The notes beneath the pieces are model-generated. The model was not told where the DNA came from, ran no database searches, and saw only the letters and a list, made by a program, of their open reading frames with translations. Of a stretch of 64,000 nt of DNA, positions 1-10,146 are shown in pieces. The first letter of the stretch is position 1, and each line of letters begins with the position of its first letter. The DNA comes from Rhodomicrobium vannielii ATCC 17100. GTDB lineage: Bacteria > Pseudomonadota > Alphaproteobacteria > Rhizobiales > Rhodomicrobiaceae. Location: contig NC_014664.1 of NCBI RefSeq assembly GCF_000166055.1, positions 2,300,001-2,364,000 on the forward strand. Direction: 5' to 3'. The translations under genes were made by a program, and so were the position numbers.

Positions 1-186
1 GGAGCGGAAATCGCCGGGGATGTGGCCCGCGTTCTTTCCGCCGGAAACGTAGAAATTATAGCCCGAGTTGGCCTCGGCCGGGTGGAGGATCAGCGATACT
101 TCCGCGCCACTGTGCACGCCCGCCCCTTTCAGGACGATATCGCGCTCAAGAGTGGTCTGTCTGTTCGAATAGCTTCGAAAGCTCAT
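1..186 (-). CDS. lpxC: UDP-3-O-acyl-N-acetylglucosamine deacetylase, N-terminal fragment
   Basis: Only the first 62 codons are in the window; the gene runs off the left edge. Translation on the minus strand begins at the ATG at 186-184 and reads MSFRSYSNRQTTLERDIVLK, followed by GAGVHSGAEVSLILHPAEAN. This matches the LpxC N-terminus (a hydrophobic strand, then the G-V-H-S-G turn and the L-x-P motif). LpxC is the zinc-dependent deacetylase that commits UDP-acyl-GlcNAc to lipid A synthesis in the cytoplasm. Position directly after ftsZ is the usual alphaproteobacterial order, which supports the call. A terminator separates it from ftsZ, so it probably has its own promoter in the 187-440 interval. 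The start has no clear Shine-Dalgarno sequence. Confidence 0.88.
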   Translation of the reverse strand, partial: MSFRSYSNRQTTLERDIVLKGAGVHSGAEVSLILHPAEANSGYNFYVSGGKNAGHIPGDFRS

Positions 187-507
187 AAGAGTGCGCCGTT
201 CTTTTGTGCCACGGTGCCTTCCTTTGCCGAAGGAAAGCACCCCCCATCGTGTGCCGGACGATGCCCAATGGCTTCTATGCGAGCATCGGTAGCTACACGC
301 TACTCTTGGGCCGGCGGTCTGCCGGTACGCACGCGAAAGCTCAATTACATCCGACTGCGCCGACGTTAGCCGGGCGACTCGGGGCGCTTCAAATCACGCT
401 TTTTAACAGTCTGTTACGGGTAGGGCCTTTGGCTCGACACAACCAAAAACGGCGCTTGAGCGAGTGCCAAAGCGCCGTACGCGGAGGTTGTGAAGGACTG
501 CCTGCGA
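187..507. other. ftsZ-lpxC intergenic region
   Basis: This 321-bp gap contains the ftsZ terminator at its right end (442-480) and presumably the lpxC promoter on the minus strand. Short open frames cross it on the plus strand but none has a recognisable protein or a ribosome binding site. I see no RNA gene. Confidence 0.6.
442..480 (-). terminator. Rho-independent terminator of ftsZ
   Basis: The inverted repeat ACGGCGCTT (449-457) / AAGCGCCGT (470-478) is perfect over nine pairs. Read on the minus strand, the stem is followed directly by a TTTTTGGTTGTG tail. It lies 28 bp after the ftsZ stop codon and so ends the dcw transcript before lpxC. Confidence 0.85.
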
Positions 508-2091
508 TCAGGAGGCCGGTTTCCTGAAAAACTTAGGAATATCAATGGCTTCGTCGCCATTCTGACGAGCAGCGCCAGGGTCGCTTTCCATGTCGTCGCC
601 AGCATCGTCATGGCTTGCGCCATTCCGATGCCCTTGTTCCGCCACAGTTTTTTCATGATTGGAGCGTGGCTGAAGAGCAACAGATTTAGCCTGCGTGGCA
701 GGGGCTGGCTTCGAAGCGTTACGATCCCGGCCCGCCATCCAGTCGAAGAAGCCGCGAGGCTTGCCGGAACTTCGATTCGAGGCCCCGTTGTTGCCCGCGC
801 CGTCAGACTGTCCGAGTTCCGGGAAATCCGAAAAAGTGAGTGGACGACGCGGCGCGCGCGCAGTCTTCGCGGGAGGCACCGGCTCGAAACGCTGACCATT
901 ATCCGTTTGAGCGGGCGGCGCGACGTCATCGCCGCTGCGTCTACCTTTCGGTTCGAGCACGACGCGACGATCCTGCGCCTGACGTGCGGGCTGCTCGCGC
1001 AATCCGCCGAACGGCGCACGGCGCGGCGCTTCCTGCTGGGCGGACTGCATGCGCTCGGCAAGCCCTCCGTCCTTTTCCACGGGCGGCGGCGGCGCAATAT
1101 GATGGGGGGCGACGCCGGAGTGAATGCCGGTCGCGACCACGGACACCCGCAGCCTGTTCTGAAGCGACTGGTCGAACGTTGCGCCGACGATGATGTTCAC
1201 GTCCGGGTTTTCCTCGGGATCGACCTCGCGGCGGATGCGGGACGCAGCCTCTTCCACCTCGTACAGCGTCATGTCGAAACTGCCGGTGATGCTGACGAGC
1301 AGCCCCTTGGCGCCGCGCATCGACACTTCGCCGAGCAGCGGATTGGAAATCGCGGCTTCCGCCGCCTGAAGCGCGCGCTTCTCGCCTTCGGCCTCGCCCG
1401 TGCCCATGAGCGCGGTGCCCATGTTCTGCATGACGGTGCGCACGTCGGCGAAGTCGAGGTTGATCAACCCTTCCTTAACCATAAGATCGGTGATGCAGGA
1501 CACCCCCGAGCGCAGCACATCGTCGGCGCGCGAGAAGGCGTCCGCGAAGGTGGTGCGCTCGCTCGCGACGAGGAACAGGTTCTGGTTCGGGATGACGATC
1601 AGCGTATCGACATGTTGCGCGAGGCCCGCGATACCGGCATCCGCCGTGCGCATGCGGCGCTGGCCTTCGAATTCGAACGGCTTCGTCACCACCGCGACCG
1701 TGAGCACGCCCAGTTCCTTCGCCGTGCGCGCGATGATCGGAGCAGCGCCCGTGCCCGTGCCGCCGCCCATGCCCGCCGTGATGAACAGGAGATGCACGCC
1801 GTCGAGATGGGAGCGGATTTCCTCGATGGCTTCTTCGGCCGCAGCCGCGCCGATCTCCGGCCGCGAGCCCGCGCCGAGGCCCTCGGTGATGCCGATGCCC
1901 ATCTGAATGGTGGTGTAAGCGCCGGACGACGCGAGCGCCTGCGCGTCCGTGTTCGCGGCGATGAATTCCACGCCTTCGAGCCCGGCTTCGACCATGTTGT
2001 TCACAGCGTTGCCGCCAGCGCCGCCCACGCCAATGACCGTGATGCGCGGCCGCAACTCCGTCAGGCCAGGAAGTTGCAGGTTAATTCCCAT
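508..2091 (-). CDS. ftsZ: Cell division protein FtsZ
   Basis: FtsZ is the tubulin-like GTPase that polymerises at mid-cell and recruits the divisome. The 527-residue protein has the Rossmann start ([13 protein letters not shown], residues 21-33), the tubulin signature GGGTGTG at about 109-115 that binds GTP phosphates, and a T7-loop segment NLDFADV near 210. A long disordered, proline/arginine-rich linker (roughly 320-510) precedes the conserved C-terminal peptide DIPKFFRK, which binds FtsA and other partners. The linker is longer than in E. coli FtsZ (383 residues) but long linkers are normal in alphaproteobacteria. The ATG at 2091 is preceded by GAGG at a suitable distance. It is the last gene of the dcw cluster, 80 bp after ftsA. 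Confidence 0.98.
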   Translation of the reverse strand: MGINLQLPGLTELRPRITVIGVGGAGGNAVNNMVEAGLEGVEFIAANTDAQALASSGAYTTIQMGIGITEGLGAGSRPEIGAAAAEEAIEEIRSHLDGVHLLFITAGMGGGTGTGAAPIIARTAKELGVLTVAVVTKPFEFEGQRRMRTADAGIAGLAQHVDTLIVIPNQNLFLVASERTTFADAFSRADDVLRSGVSCITDLMVKEGLINLDFADVRTVMQNMGTALMGTGEAEGEKRALQAAEAAISNPLLGEVSMRGAKGLLVSITGSFDMTLYEVEEAASRIRREVDPEENPDVNIIVGATFDQSLQNRLRVSVVATGIHSGVAPHHIAPPPPVEKDGGLAERMQSAQQEAPRRAPFGGLREQPARQAQDRRVVLEPKGRRSGDDVAPPAQTDNGQRFEPVPPAKTARAPRRPLTFSDFPELGQSDGAGNNGASNRSSGKPRGFFDWMAGRDRNASKPAPATQAKSVALQPRSNHEKTVAEQGHRNGASHDDAGDDMESDPGAARQNGDEAIDIPKFFRKPAS

Positions 2092-2171
2092 GGCAGCCTC
2101 GTCAGCTTCCCCTTCGGACGTCGCGAAATGCTCGCCCGCTTATATGCGACGACCAATTGCGCGGATAACTT

Positions 2172-3446
2172 TCACAAAAAGCTTGTCCGCAGCCATTGGC
2201 CGATTCGCGACGCGTAGCTACTGTCTTGAGACGGCAACTCAGGCGCATAAGGCATTTCGCCCGCGGACTGGTGCCGGCTTGCATACAGACATCCCCCCAC
2301 GAGCGCACTCAACACGTTCCCCGCGTTGAGACCGTTCAAGGTCATGGGCCTCGCGGTTCTGACCTCCGCCGCGAACAGATGCGAAGCAAGCTCGCGGATG
2401 CCCGGTAGCAGGCTGCCGCCGCCCGTCAGCACAGCGCCCCCATTCGGAACAGAGTATCCTGCACCTTTTAACCGTTCATTAACGGCCTTGAGGTGCTCCG
2501 ATGCCCTCGATCGAATGATACGATTAAGGGAAAATTTGGACACCGGCTCTCCGGTGTCGCCATTCTGGACGGGCAGATCGATGTCGGCCTGCAAATTGTC
2601 GTAGACGCTGCCGTATCGAACCTTAAGCCGTTCCGCCTCGAATTTGCGCAGCGAGAAGGCCTGCGCGATCTCCTCCGAGACCGTCTGGCCGCCGAAATTC
2701 AGGCATTCCAGGACCATCGGCACGCCGTGATGGAACAGCGCGACCCCCGTCGCCTGCGCGCCCATGTCGATGACCAGGACGCCCGACATGCGTTCCAGCG
2801 CGTTCGTCACGCTCATCGCCGAGGCGAGCGGCCCGGCCAGAACGCTGCGCACGTTCAAGAGGCTTTTGCCGAACGAAGTCTCAAGCTGGCGCTGCACGCG
2901 AATCGGCATCGAGATGGCGATCACGTCGGTTTCGGCCCATGGCGCGTGGCCCGCAAGCGCCGCCTCCGCGCCAGCTTCGCCCGACGACGTGAAAAGATGC
3001 AGGAGCTTTCGTTGTGTTCGCGCGCAATGCTCGTCGGCCGCCGCCGAGATAGCCTCGACGTCCTCACGCCCGAGACCCGCATGCCCGAGCTTCGCCTCGA
3101 ACACCTCCGCGATAAGCCCCGCAAACTGGCCCGTGACGAGCACGTCTTCCACGGTCACGCCGGCTTGCGTTTCCGCCTGACCGACCGCGCGGCGGATGCT
3201 TGTCTCGATGGCCGCGAGGTTGGCGATGCGGCCGCCGGTAATGCCGGACGAACGCACGACGGAGCTGCCGATCACGCGGATGTTGCGCGAGCCGACGTCG
3301 AAACCGAAGCGCGGCGATGACAGCAGAACGACCGCGCATGCGACCTTCTGCGCGCCAAGGTCAACCACGGTGATGATGTCGTCTCGTCCCTTGAACGGCC
3401 ATAACCGCGACGGACCGCGCGAGGCCTGCCGCCGTTCGTCCGTCAT
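2172..3446 (-). CDS. ftsA: Cell division protein FtsA
   Basis: FtsA is the actin-fold protein that tethers FtsZ to the inner membrane. The 424-residue product has the phosphate-1 loop VVDLGAQKVACAVV near the N-terminus, the SHS2-type 1C subdomain (the segment with EDVLVTGQFAG), the phosphate-2 loop VLVIDMGAQATGVALF, the adenosine motif VLTGGGSLLPGI, and a C-terminal amphipathic stretch ending in GQWLRTSFL, the membrane-targeting sequence. Its ATG overlaps the ftsQ stop by the 4-base ATGA, so translation of the two is probably coupled. Confidence 0.96.
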   Translation of the reverse strand: MTDERRQASRGPSRLWPFKGRDDIITVVDLGAQKVACAVVLLSSPRFGFDVGSRNIRVIGSSVVRSSGITGGRIANLAAIETSIRRAVGQAETQAGVTVEDVLVTGQFAGLIAEVFEAKLGHAGLGREDVEAISAAADEHCARTQRKLLHLFTSSGEAGAEAALAGHAPWAETDVIAISMPIRVQRQLETSFGKSLLNVRSVLAGPLASAMSVTNALERMSGVLVIDMGAQATGVALFHHGVPMVLECLNFGGQTVSEEIAQAFSLRKFEAERLKVRYGSVYDNLQADIDLPVQNGDTGEPVSKFSLNRIIRSRASEHLKAVNERLKGAGYSVPNGGAVLTGGGSLLPGIRELASHLFAAEVRTARPMTLNGLNAGNVLSALVGGCLYASRHQSAGEMPYAPELPSQDSSYASRIGQWLRTSFL

Positions 3447-4411
3447 AAGGCTTTGCCCCTTCTCGGCGGCATGGCCGGTTGCGATGCTGGGGCGGAGGTC
3501 AAAAGCGCGATGGCTTTGTCGCGATTGGCCGTGGTTGGCTCCCGCAATTGCAGGATCGTGCGATGCGTCAGTCGCAGATCGATGGTGTCGAGAGCCATTT
3601 CCGCAATCTTCGAGTTGGCGAGGACCGATTCAAGTTTGGAGAAAGTTAACTCGCCCACCTTGCGCGGAAGTTTCAGGGTGACGCCGCTGTCAAGCTTGAC
3701 CTGCCAAAAACGCTCGGCGACGAAGCTCGCCTCGGCCACGCGGGAACGGATGGTTTCGCGGTCTGCGAGCGATTCGATGAACGCCGCCGCTTCGGCTGGC
3801 GCGCCCTCGCCCGAGAAAAGCAGGAGCGTTTCAAACTGCCCTTCGGACGGCCCGAGCACGCGGCCTTCGCGGTCGACCACCTGAACGACGCCCGCCGCAT
3901 CCTTCCAGCGCGCATAGGGCTCGCGTTCCGTCAGCACCACCTCAAGACGCGAGGGCAACACGCGACGCACCTCGGCGGTCTTGATCCAGCCGAGCGCGAT
4001 CAGGCGGTCGTGCGCCTCGGCCGCGTCGTAGGATAGCGAGGAATGCTCGAAGGGAAGTTGCAGCGCCTTCAGCAGCGTTTCTTTCGGCGTGTTGTCGGAG
4101 CCGGAAACGGCGAGGTCTTCGAGCCGAAAACCGGCGTCGTAGGCGGCCTTGTCGGCGAAGGTGGACACCTCGTCGAACAGCGATTTCGTGGCACCCGACA
4201 GATAGAGGCCGTAGATCGCGGTCGCGACCAGAAACACCATGCTGACGACGAAGCCCGCGCGCGCGGCGCGATCCGCATGCGCCAACTCGAATCGAAAAAG
4301 GGATGGCGCCGCAGCGGCATCCTTACCCGGTTGCGCCGCCCCGATCCCTGGGCCTTTCGCGCTAACCGTACCCGAAACTAACGATTGCAAGAGGCGTTCT
4401 CCACAATCCAC
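3443..4411 (-). CDS. ftsQ: Cell division protein FtsQ
   Basis: FtsQ is a bitopic membrane protein that links early and late division proteins. After a cytoplasmic N-terminus there is one membrane segment (AGFVVSMVFLVATAIYGLYL, about residues 52-71), then a POTRA domain (EDLAVSGSDNTPKETLLKAL) and the FtsQ domain with the motif LPSRLEVVLTEREPYARW. Start choice is uncertain: the longest frame begins at a GTG (4411) that overlaps ddl by 34 bp, while a TTG at 4390 has a better-placed GGAG upstream. The 3' end overlaps ftsA by four bases. Confidence 0.93.
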   Translation of the reverse strand: MDCGERLLQSLVSGTVSAKGPGIGAAQPGKDAAAAPSLFRFELAHADRAARAGFVVSMVFLVATAIYGLYLSGATKSLFDEVSTFADKAAYDAGFRLEDLAVSGSDNTPKETLLKALQLPFEHSSLSYDAAEAHDRLIALGWIKTAEVRRVLPSRLEVVLTEREPYARWKDAAGVVQVVDREGRVLGPSEGQFETLLLFSGEGAPAEAAAFIESLADRETIRSRVAEASFVAERFWQVKLDSGVTLKLPRKVGELTFSKLESVLANSKIAEMALDTIDLRLTHRTILQLREPTTANRDKAIALLTSAPASQPAMPPRRGKAL

Positions 4412-5307
4412 CGCACAAGTTCACCAAACGACAATCCAGCGTGGGCAGCGAGTTCCGGAACGAGCGATGTCGCGGTCATGCCCGGCTGGGTATTGACCTC
4501 AAGACAAACAAGCTCGCCCGTGCCTTCCGGCCGATCGTCCAAACGGAAATCGGCCCGGCTTACGCCCCGGCAGCCCAACGCGTGGTGCGCGTCGACCGCC
4601 ATTTTCTGAATATTTTCGTAAATTTCCGGTGAAAGTCGTGCAGGCAGAATGTGGTAGGAGCCTCCTTTTGCGTATTTTGCTTCGTAATCGTAGAAAATGA
4701 GCCCCTCGGCGGGCTTGATCTCGATGATGCCGAGCGCTCGATCGCCGAGAACGGCGCATGTCAGCTCGCGCCCCGCGACATAACGCTCGACGAGAACGTC
4801 GCCATGCGTCCAGTCGGCGCGCGTCAGTTCTTGCGGCGGATGTTCATAATCGTTGCGCACGATGAACACGCCGACGCTCGATCCCTCGCACACGGGCTTG
4901 ACGACATAGGGCGGCGGCAGCAGATGGCGCTGCGCGGCCTTGGCCGGGGAAGCGACGACGCCCGCCGCCACGGGCACGCCCGCCGCCTTCATCGCGACTT
5001 TGGCGCGCGCCTTGTCCATCGCCAGCGCCGACGCCAGCACGCCCGAATGCGTGTACGGAATTTGCAGCGTCTCAAGGATGCCCTGAACGCAGCCGTCCTC
5101 GCCCCATTTGCCGTGCAGCGCGTTGAAGGCGGCGTCGGGCTTCAGCGCGGCGAGCCGGTCGGCGATGTCGCGGCCGACATCGATGCGCGTGACGCGATAG
5201 CCTTGCGCTTCGAGCGCGCCCGCGCAGGCTTCGCCCGAATTCAGCGAAACCTCTCGCTCCGAGGACCAGCCGCCCATCAGCACGGCGATATGGTGAAAGC
5301 TTGTCAT
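4378..5307 (-). CDS. ddl: D-alanine--D-alanine ligase
   Basis: This ATP-grasp enzyme joins two D-alanines to make the dipeptide that MurF adds to the peptidoglycan precursor. The 309-residue protein starts [20 protein letters not shown], containing the Ddl N-terminal signature (GG-x-S-x-E-R-x-V-S). It also shows [11 protein letters not shown], the ATP-grasp segment [15 protein letters not shown], and the metal/phosphate motif [11 protein letters not shown] near the C-terminus. The ATG at 5307 overlaps the murB stop in an ATGA; a longer open frame extends upstream but that part is a shadow of murB. It is the DdlB type normally found in dcw clusters. Confidence 0.97.
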   Translation of the reverse strand: MTSFHHIAVLMGGWSSEREVSLNSGEACAGALEAQGYRVTRIDVGRDIADRLAALKPDAAFNALHGKWGEDGCVQGILETLQIPYTHSGVLASALAMDKARAKVAMKAAGVPVAAGVVASPAKAAQRHLLPPPYVVKPVCEGSSVGVFIVRNDYEHPPQELTRADWTHGDVLVERYVAGRELTCAVLGDRALGIIEIKPAEGLIFYDYEAKYAKGGSYHILPARLSPEIYENIQKMAVDAHHALGCRGVSRADFRLDDRPEGTGELVCLEVNTQPGMTATSLVPELAAHAGLSFGELVRWIVENASCNR

Positions 5308-6251
5308 TCGGCGGCCGCCAGCGCTGCGCTCGTCGGCGCGGGCACGCCGATGCGCTTGATTTCCCAGTCTAGCATGATGCCCGTCTTCTCGAACACGCGC
5401 TTTCGCACGGTCTCGCCCAGCGTCTCGATATCGGTGGCTGTGGCGTTCTGGTCGTTGATGAGGAAGTTGCAGTGCATCTCCGACATATGCGCGCCGCCGA
5501 CGCGGAAACCGCGGCAACCCGCCTCGTCGATGAGCCGCCACGCGCTCTTGCCGGGCGGGTTCTTGAACGTGGAACCGCCGGTGCGGCTCTTGATCGGCTG
5601 GTTCGCCTCGCGATACTCGGCCACGCCCTGCATCTCGCGTTCGATCTCGGCCGGGTCGCCCGGAACGCCCTCGAAGACGGCGCGGGTGAAAATCTGATCG
5701 TCCGGCACGCCGCAATGGCGGTAGGTGAAGCCCATGCCCGCGTTGTCGTAGACATGCACCGCGCCGCTGCGGTCCACCGCGCGCGCCTGAACGAGCACGT
5801 CTTTCGTTTCGCCGCCATGCGCGCCCGCGTTCATGCGCAGCGCGCCGCCCACGGTGCCCGGAATGCCGCGATAGAAGGCGAGCTTCGCGATGCCCGCCTG
5901 CGCCGCCGCCTGGGCGAGCCGCACATCTGGCACCGCCGCGCCCACGCGGATACGCGCGCCGTCGAGCGGTTCGATGTCGTTGAAGCCGCGCCCGAGCCGG
6001 ATCACCACGCCGGGCACACCGCCATCGCGTACGAGGAGATTGGAGCCGACGCCCACAGCCATCACCGGGATGTCCGCCGGACAGCGCGCGAGGAAATAGG
6101 CGAGGTCTTCCTCGTCGGCAGGCTTGAACAGCACCTGAGCGGGGCCGCCGACGCGGAGCCACGTCAATTCGCTCATCGACGCGTTCGGCAGGAGCTTGCC
6201 GCGAAGTTCCGGCGCGTCGGCCAGAAGCGCTGCTGCGATGTCTTGGAACAC
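5304..6251 (-). CDS. murB: UDP-N-acetylenolpyruvoylglucosamine reductase
   Basis: MurB is the FAD-dependent enzyme that reduces UDP-GlcNAc-enolpyruvate to UDP-MurNAc with NADPH. The FAD-binding part shows [20 protein letters not shown] and [20 protein letters not shown]; the catalytic region includes [20 protein letters not shown] and the proton-donor serine in the [11 protein letters not shown] motif. I chose the GTG at 6251 because GGAG lies seven bases upstream and it leaves a 4-bp gap after murC; a TTG at 6275 would overlap murC. It is a type I-like MurB of 315 residues. Confidence 0.95.
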   Translation of the reverse strand: MFQDIAAALLADAPELRGKLLPNASMSELTWLRVGGPAQVLFKPADEEDLAYFLARCPADIPVMAVGVGSNLLVRDGGVPGVVIRLGRGFNDIEPLDGARIRVGAAVPDVRLAQAAAQAGIAKLAFYRGIPGTVGGALRMNAGAHGGETKDVLVQARAVDRSGAVHVYDNAGMGFTYRHCGVPDDQIFTRAVFEGVPGDPAEIEREMQGVAEYREANQPIKSRTGGSTFKNPPGKSAWRLIDEAGCRGFRVGGAHMSEMHCNFLINDQNATATDIETLGETVRKRVFEKTGIMLDWEIKRIGVPAPTSAALAAAE

Positions 6252-6255
6252 GGCC

Positions 6256-7689
6256 TTACTCCGCCGCGCCAGCAAAGGCCGGATAATGGTTCAGCTTTTC
6301 GGCAAGCGCGCGCGCCCATTCCGAGATCGTGCCGGCGCCAAGCGTCAGCACGAGATCGCCGGGCTGGGCGACTGCCGCCAGCGTCGAAACCAGCGTATCC
6401 TCGCCATCGACCGGGTAAATGCGGGCGTGCCCCTGCTGGCGCAGACCGTCGACGAGCGTATCGCGGTCGATGCCGTTGGGCTGCTCGCCCGCCGAATAGA
6501 CGGGCGTTACGACCACGGTATCCGCGTCCGCGAAGCAGGCGCAGAACTCGCCGAAGAGCGACTGGAGCCGCGAATAACGATGCGGCTGCACAACGGCGAT
6601 CACGCGCCCCCGTGCGGCCCCGCGCGCGGCGCTGAGCACTGCGGCGATTTCGGCGGGATGGTGCGCGTAGTCGTCGTAGATGGCGACGCCGTTCCATTCG
6701 CCGCGCGGCGAGAAACGGCGATCCACGCCCTCGAACGACGCGAGGCCGTCGAAAATCTGGTCGGCGGAGAGGCCCGCATGGAGGCATGCAGCTATCGCGG
6801 CGGCCGCGTTCAGCGCGTTATGCGCGCCGGGCACCTGAAGCTTCACGCCCGTATGCCGAAGCGGAGGCTCGCCGGGTTTGCCTGCTATGACAACATCGAA
6901 CATGACGGAAGCGCCCTGGCTCACGACGTTGTCAATCTTCACACGCGCATCGAGCGCACGGCCGAAGGAGGTGAGCGGCGGCAGTTCGCCCGAAGCCGCC
7001 AGTTCCTGCGTCAATTCGCGCACGACGGGGTGATCGATGCCAGCCACGGCGACGCCGGTTTGCGGAATCTGCCGGAGGAAGGTGCGGAACGCCTCATGCA
7101 GCGCTTCGACAGAGCCGTAATAGTCGAGGTGCTCGGGATCGATGTTGGTGGCGACGCCGATTTCGGTCGGCAGCTTGATGAAGGTGGCGTCGGATTCGTC
7201 CGCCTCGACCACCATCCAGCGGCTCGCGCCAATGCGCGCATTCGTGCCCCACGAGCGCAGAACGCCGCCGACGAGCACAGTTGGATCGAGCCCGGCCTTC
7301 TCCATGACCCAGCCGATCATCGATGTCGTCGTGGTCTTGCCATGCGAACCCGTCACGCAGATTGTGCGATAGCCCTTCATCAGCGCGGCGAGCGTCTCGG
7401 CGCGGCTGAAAACGGGAAGCCCTCGTTCGCGCGCGGCCTGAAGCTCGGGGTTGCCTTCCTTGACGGCGGATGAAATGCAGACAACGGACGCGCCTTCGAG
7501 GTTTGCCGCGTCCTGCCCGATGAGCACCTTGATGCCCTGCGCCGCGATCCGCCGCGTATTGGCGCCCTCTTTCTGATCGCTGCCCTGAACCGGGATGCCG
7601 CGCTCTTGCATGATCTCGGCGATGGCGCTCATGCCGATGCCGCCAATGCCGATGATGTGAATCCGGCCGCCGGAAAGCGGATCGATCAT
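6256..7689 (-). CDS. murC: UDP-N-acetylmuramate--L-alanine ligase
   Basis: MurC adds the first amino acid, L-alanine, to UDP-MurNAc. The 477-residue protein begins with the Rossmann motif [18 protein letters not shown], has the Mur-ligase P-loop [15 protein letters not shown], the central motif [11 protein letters not shown] with DPEHLDYYG, and the C-terminal domain motif [20 protein letters not shown] stands a few bases before the ATG. Unlike most junctions in this cluster, it is separated from murG by a 160-bp non-coding gap. Confidence 0.97.
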   Translation of the reverse strand: MIDPLSGGRIHIIGIGGIGMSAIAEIMQERGIPVQGSDQKEGANTRRIAAQGIKVLIGQDAANLEGASVVCISSAVKEGNPELQAARERGLPVFSRAETLAALMKGYRTICVTGSHGKTTTTSMIGWVMEKAGLDPTVLVGGVLRSWGTNARIGASRWMVVEADESDATFIKLPTEIGVATNIDPEHLDYYGSVEALHEAFRTFLRQIPQTGVAVAGIDHPVVRELTQELAASGELPPLTSFGRALDARVKIDNVVSQGASVMFDVVIAGKPGEPPLRHTGVKLQVPGAHNALNAAAAIAACLHAGLSADQIFDGLASFEGVDRRFSPRGEWNGVAIYDDYAHHPAEIAAVLSAARGAARGRVIAVVQPHRYSRLQSLFGEFCACFADADTVVVTPVYSAGEQPNGIDRDTLVDGLRQQGHARIYPVDGEDTLVSTLAAVAQPGDLVLTLGAGTISEWARALAEKLNHYPAFAGAAE

Positions 7690-7849
7690 CTTATGTCCTT
7701 TCTTCCCTCGGGCCGGAGCCTGGCGCGTCGCAAAACGATCCGATGACCCCGGTTTTCATTGGGAGACTGCTCCGCCGCAAGTGCAAACGCCGAAAGCCAG
7801 TCGATCCTGTCCCCGATATGTTCAATCCCACGATGATACGGTGCGGATA

Positions 7850-8980
7850 TTAAGCGGTCGCTGCCGCGTCGGCGGCAAATTCGTGCTTCTCCGCCAGTTC
7901 TTCGAGCATATCCGCGAGATTCTCCACAGCTCTGTAGTTCGCCAGCGCATGCGCGCCGGTTGCAGCCCGGACGAGCGCCGTCGGATCCTCGAAAAGGCGG
8001 CGGACGGTGGCAGCGAGATTTTCGGGCGTAAGCGTCGCCTGCGGGAAACACCAGCCAGCACCCGCCGTTTCCATGCGTGTGGCGTTTTCGAGCTGGTCGT
8101 TATCCTTCGCATGCGGCAGCGGCACCATGATCGCGGGTCGCCCAAGCGCGCAAAGCTCGGCCACGGTGGTCGCGCCGCTGCGTGCCACGATGAGATGCGA
8201 GTTCGACATCTTGCTAGGAAGATCCTCAAAGAATGTCGCAAGTTCGGCGGCGATGCCGCAACCCTCGTAGGTGTCGAAGACGCGGTCGATGTCTTCCTCG
8301 CGGCACTGCTGCATCACGAACAGGCGGTCGCGCATCTGATCCGGCAGCAGCTGCAATGCCTGCGGCAAAATGTCTGAGAGGTAACGCGCGCCCTGACTGC
8401 CGCCGACGATCAGAAGATTGAGCTGAGCCTGGCTCGACGGCGGGCGGTAGGGGATGGCCTTCAGCGCCAGCACGGACTGGCGCAGCGGAGAACCGGTCAC
8501 GCGCGCTTTTTGCTGCATGCGGCCTTCGAGATATTTTGTGTTCTCGAACGAGCAGGCGATGGCCTTGACCATCGGCGCGAGGAAGCGGTTCGCCTGCCCC
8601 ATCACCGAATTCTGCTCGTGGATCGCGGACGGGATTCCCCGGCCCATCGCCGCGAGCACGGGCGCGAGCGTGGGATAGCCGCCGAAGCCGATGATCGCGC
8701 GCGGCTGCGCCTCACCCATGATGCGATACGACGCCTGGAAGCCATGCCCGAGCACGCCGAGCGTCTTCGTCGCCTCGATCGGCGAATGGCCTTTGAACGT
8801 GGCAGCCGCGACCTTGTAAACCTTGCGCGCAGGAAATTCTGCGCCGAAGACCGTTCCACGGGTATCGGTGATGAGGTCAACCTCATAGCCCCGGCGGGCG
8901 AGTTCCTCGCCGAGCGCCTGCGCAGGAAAGAGGTGGCCACCGGTTCCACCGGCCGCCAACATGATCGAACCGCGGCTCAT
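7850..8980 (-). CDS. murG: Lipid II synthase (GlcNAc transferase)
   Basis: MurG is the peripheral inner-membrane glycosyltransferase that adds GlcNAc to lipid I, giving lipid II. The 376-residue protein has the N-terminal G-loop AAGGTGGHLFPAQAL, the segment IGFGGYPTLAPVLAAMG, the G-loop 2 LLIVGGSQGARYLSDILP, and the donor-binding motif LIVARSGATTVAEL with AIMVPLPHAKDNDQ. Its ATG overlaps the ftsW stop in an ATGA. The 160 bp after its stop contain no gene. Confidence 0.97.
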   Translation of the reverse strand: MSRGSIMLAAGGTGGHLFPAQALGEELARRGYEVDLITDTRGTVFGAEFPARKVYKVAAATFKGHSPIEATKTLGVLGHGFQASYRIMGEAQPRAIIGFGGYPTLAPVLAAMGRGIPSAIHEQNSVMGQANRFLAPMVKAIACSFENTKYLEGRMQQKARVTGSPLRQSVLALKAIPYRPPSSQAQLNLLIVGGSQGARYLSDILPQALQLLPDQMRDRLFVMQQCREEDIDRVFDTYEGCGIAAELATFFEDLPSKMSNSHLIVARSGATTVAELCALGRPAIMVPLPHAKDNDQLENATRMETAGAGWCFPQATLTPENLAATVRRLFEDPTALVRAATGAHALANYRAVENLADMLEELAEKHEFAADAAATA

Positions 8981-10146
8981 GAACGCGTCTCCCTTCCGGA
9001 TGTCACCGTGAGACCCAAGGGCGGCAGCACTTGGGCAGAGTATTTGAACACCGATCTTCTCGTCAGGGCAACGATCATGCCCAATGTGACGGCCGTCGCA
9101 AGGAGCGACGAGCGGCCATAGGAAATAAACGGTAGCGTGACGCCCTTCGCAGGGATCAGGTTGAGGTTAACAGCCATGTTCACCAGCGCCTGAAATCCGA
9201 AAAGCATCACGAGACCGGCCGCTGCAAGCCGAATGAAGGCATCTCGTTCGCGAAACGCTGCTGTCAGCGCTTTCCAGACGATGAAGGCATAAATCGCGAC
9301 CAGAAAAAGGCAGGCGGCGATGCCCATCTCCTCGGCGATGGCGGCGAACACGAAATCGTTGTGCGCATCGGGCAGCCGGCCCTTCGCGAAGCCTTCGCCC
9401 AGCCCATGCCCGAGCCAGCCCGCATCGCGAAATGCGTTCATCGCGAGCACGGTCTGCATGGACTCGGTGCCGCCGCCCGCGAAGCGATTGATGCGGGTCA
9501 TGACGTGCGGCATCGTGAAATAGGCTGCGATGAGGCCAGCGGCCGCGAGGGCGAGGAAGATCGGCGCGAACCTGAGCGAATAGCCCGACAGGAAGAACAG
9601 CGCGCACCAAACCGTCGCAACGATGATCGTCTGCCCCATGTCGGGCTGAAGCACAAGCAGCGCGACGAAGGCCACGAGTGCCAGCCCGGCGAGTTCCAGC
9701 GCGGGCATGTCCTGCCGCTTGATGCTTTCCGAGAAAAGCCAGGCCGAGAGCACCACGAAGCCCGGCTTCACAAACTCCGACGGCTGAAGCAGCACGCCGC
9801 CGATGTTCAGCCAGCGCACAGCGCCGTTGCGCTCCATGCCTTGCAGGAGCGCCAGCACCATAAGCGCGAGGCCGACGCCGAACATGATAAGCGCCAGCCG
9901 CTTGACCTGCTGCGGAGTGGCCAGCGAGACGATGAACATGATCGCGAGCGCCGCAATCACGCCAATAGTATGCCGCTTCACGAAGTAAAACGGTTCGAGC
10001 TTGAGCTTCTGCGCGATGTAGGGGCTCGCCGCGAAGGAGGCCGCAAGCCCCGCGACGGCGAGCACAAGAATCAACGCAAGGAGCGTGCGATCGACCGTGA
10101 TCCACCAGTCGGTGACGACGGCGCGCTCCGCGCGGCTGAAGCTCAT
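8977..10146 (-). CDS. ftsW: Septal peptidoglycan glycosyltransferase FtsW
   Basis: FtsW is the SEDS-family polymerase that works with FtsI at the septum. The 389-residue protein has about ten hydrophobic segments, the first near residues 18-40. SEDS hallmarks are present: GAVRWLNIGGVLLQPSEFVK, LLVLQPDMGQTII, the long periplasmic loop with GHGLGEG and DAHNDFVFAAIAEEMG, and ITLPFISYGRSSLLA-like PFISYGRSS near the C-terminus. Start and stop overlap murD and murG respectively by four bases, so the three are probably translated as a coupled unit. Confidence 0.97.
   Translation of the reverse strand: MSFSRAERAVVTDWWITVDRTLLALILVLAVAGLAASFAASPYIAQKLKLEPFYFVKRHTIGVIAALAIMFIVSLATPQQVKRLALIMFGVGLALMVLALLQGMERNGAVRWLNIGGVLLQPSEFVKPGFVVLSAWLFSESIKRQDMPALELAGLALVAFVALLVLQPDMGQTIIVATVWCALFFLSGYSLRFAPIFLALAAAGLIAAYFTMPHVMTRINRFAGGGTESMQTVLAMNAFRDAGWLGHGLGEGFAKGRLPDAHNDFVFAAIAEEMGIAACLFLVAIYAFIVWKALTAAFRERDAFIRLAAAGLVMLFGFQALVNMAVNLNLIPAKGVTLPFISYGRSSLLATAVTLGMIVALTRRSVFKYSAQVLPPLGLTVTSGRETRS

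Noticed and set aside
490-2217. 575-codon open frame on the plus strand opposite ftsZ
   Set aside because: It mirrors the ftsZ codon pattern (GC-rich third positions), has no domain and no ribosome binding site; ftsZ on the other strand is certain.
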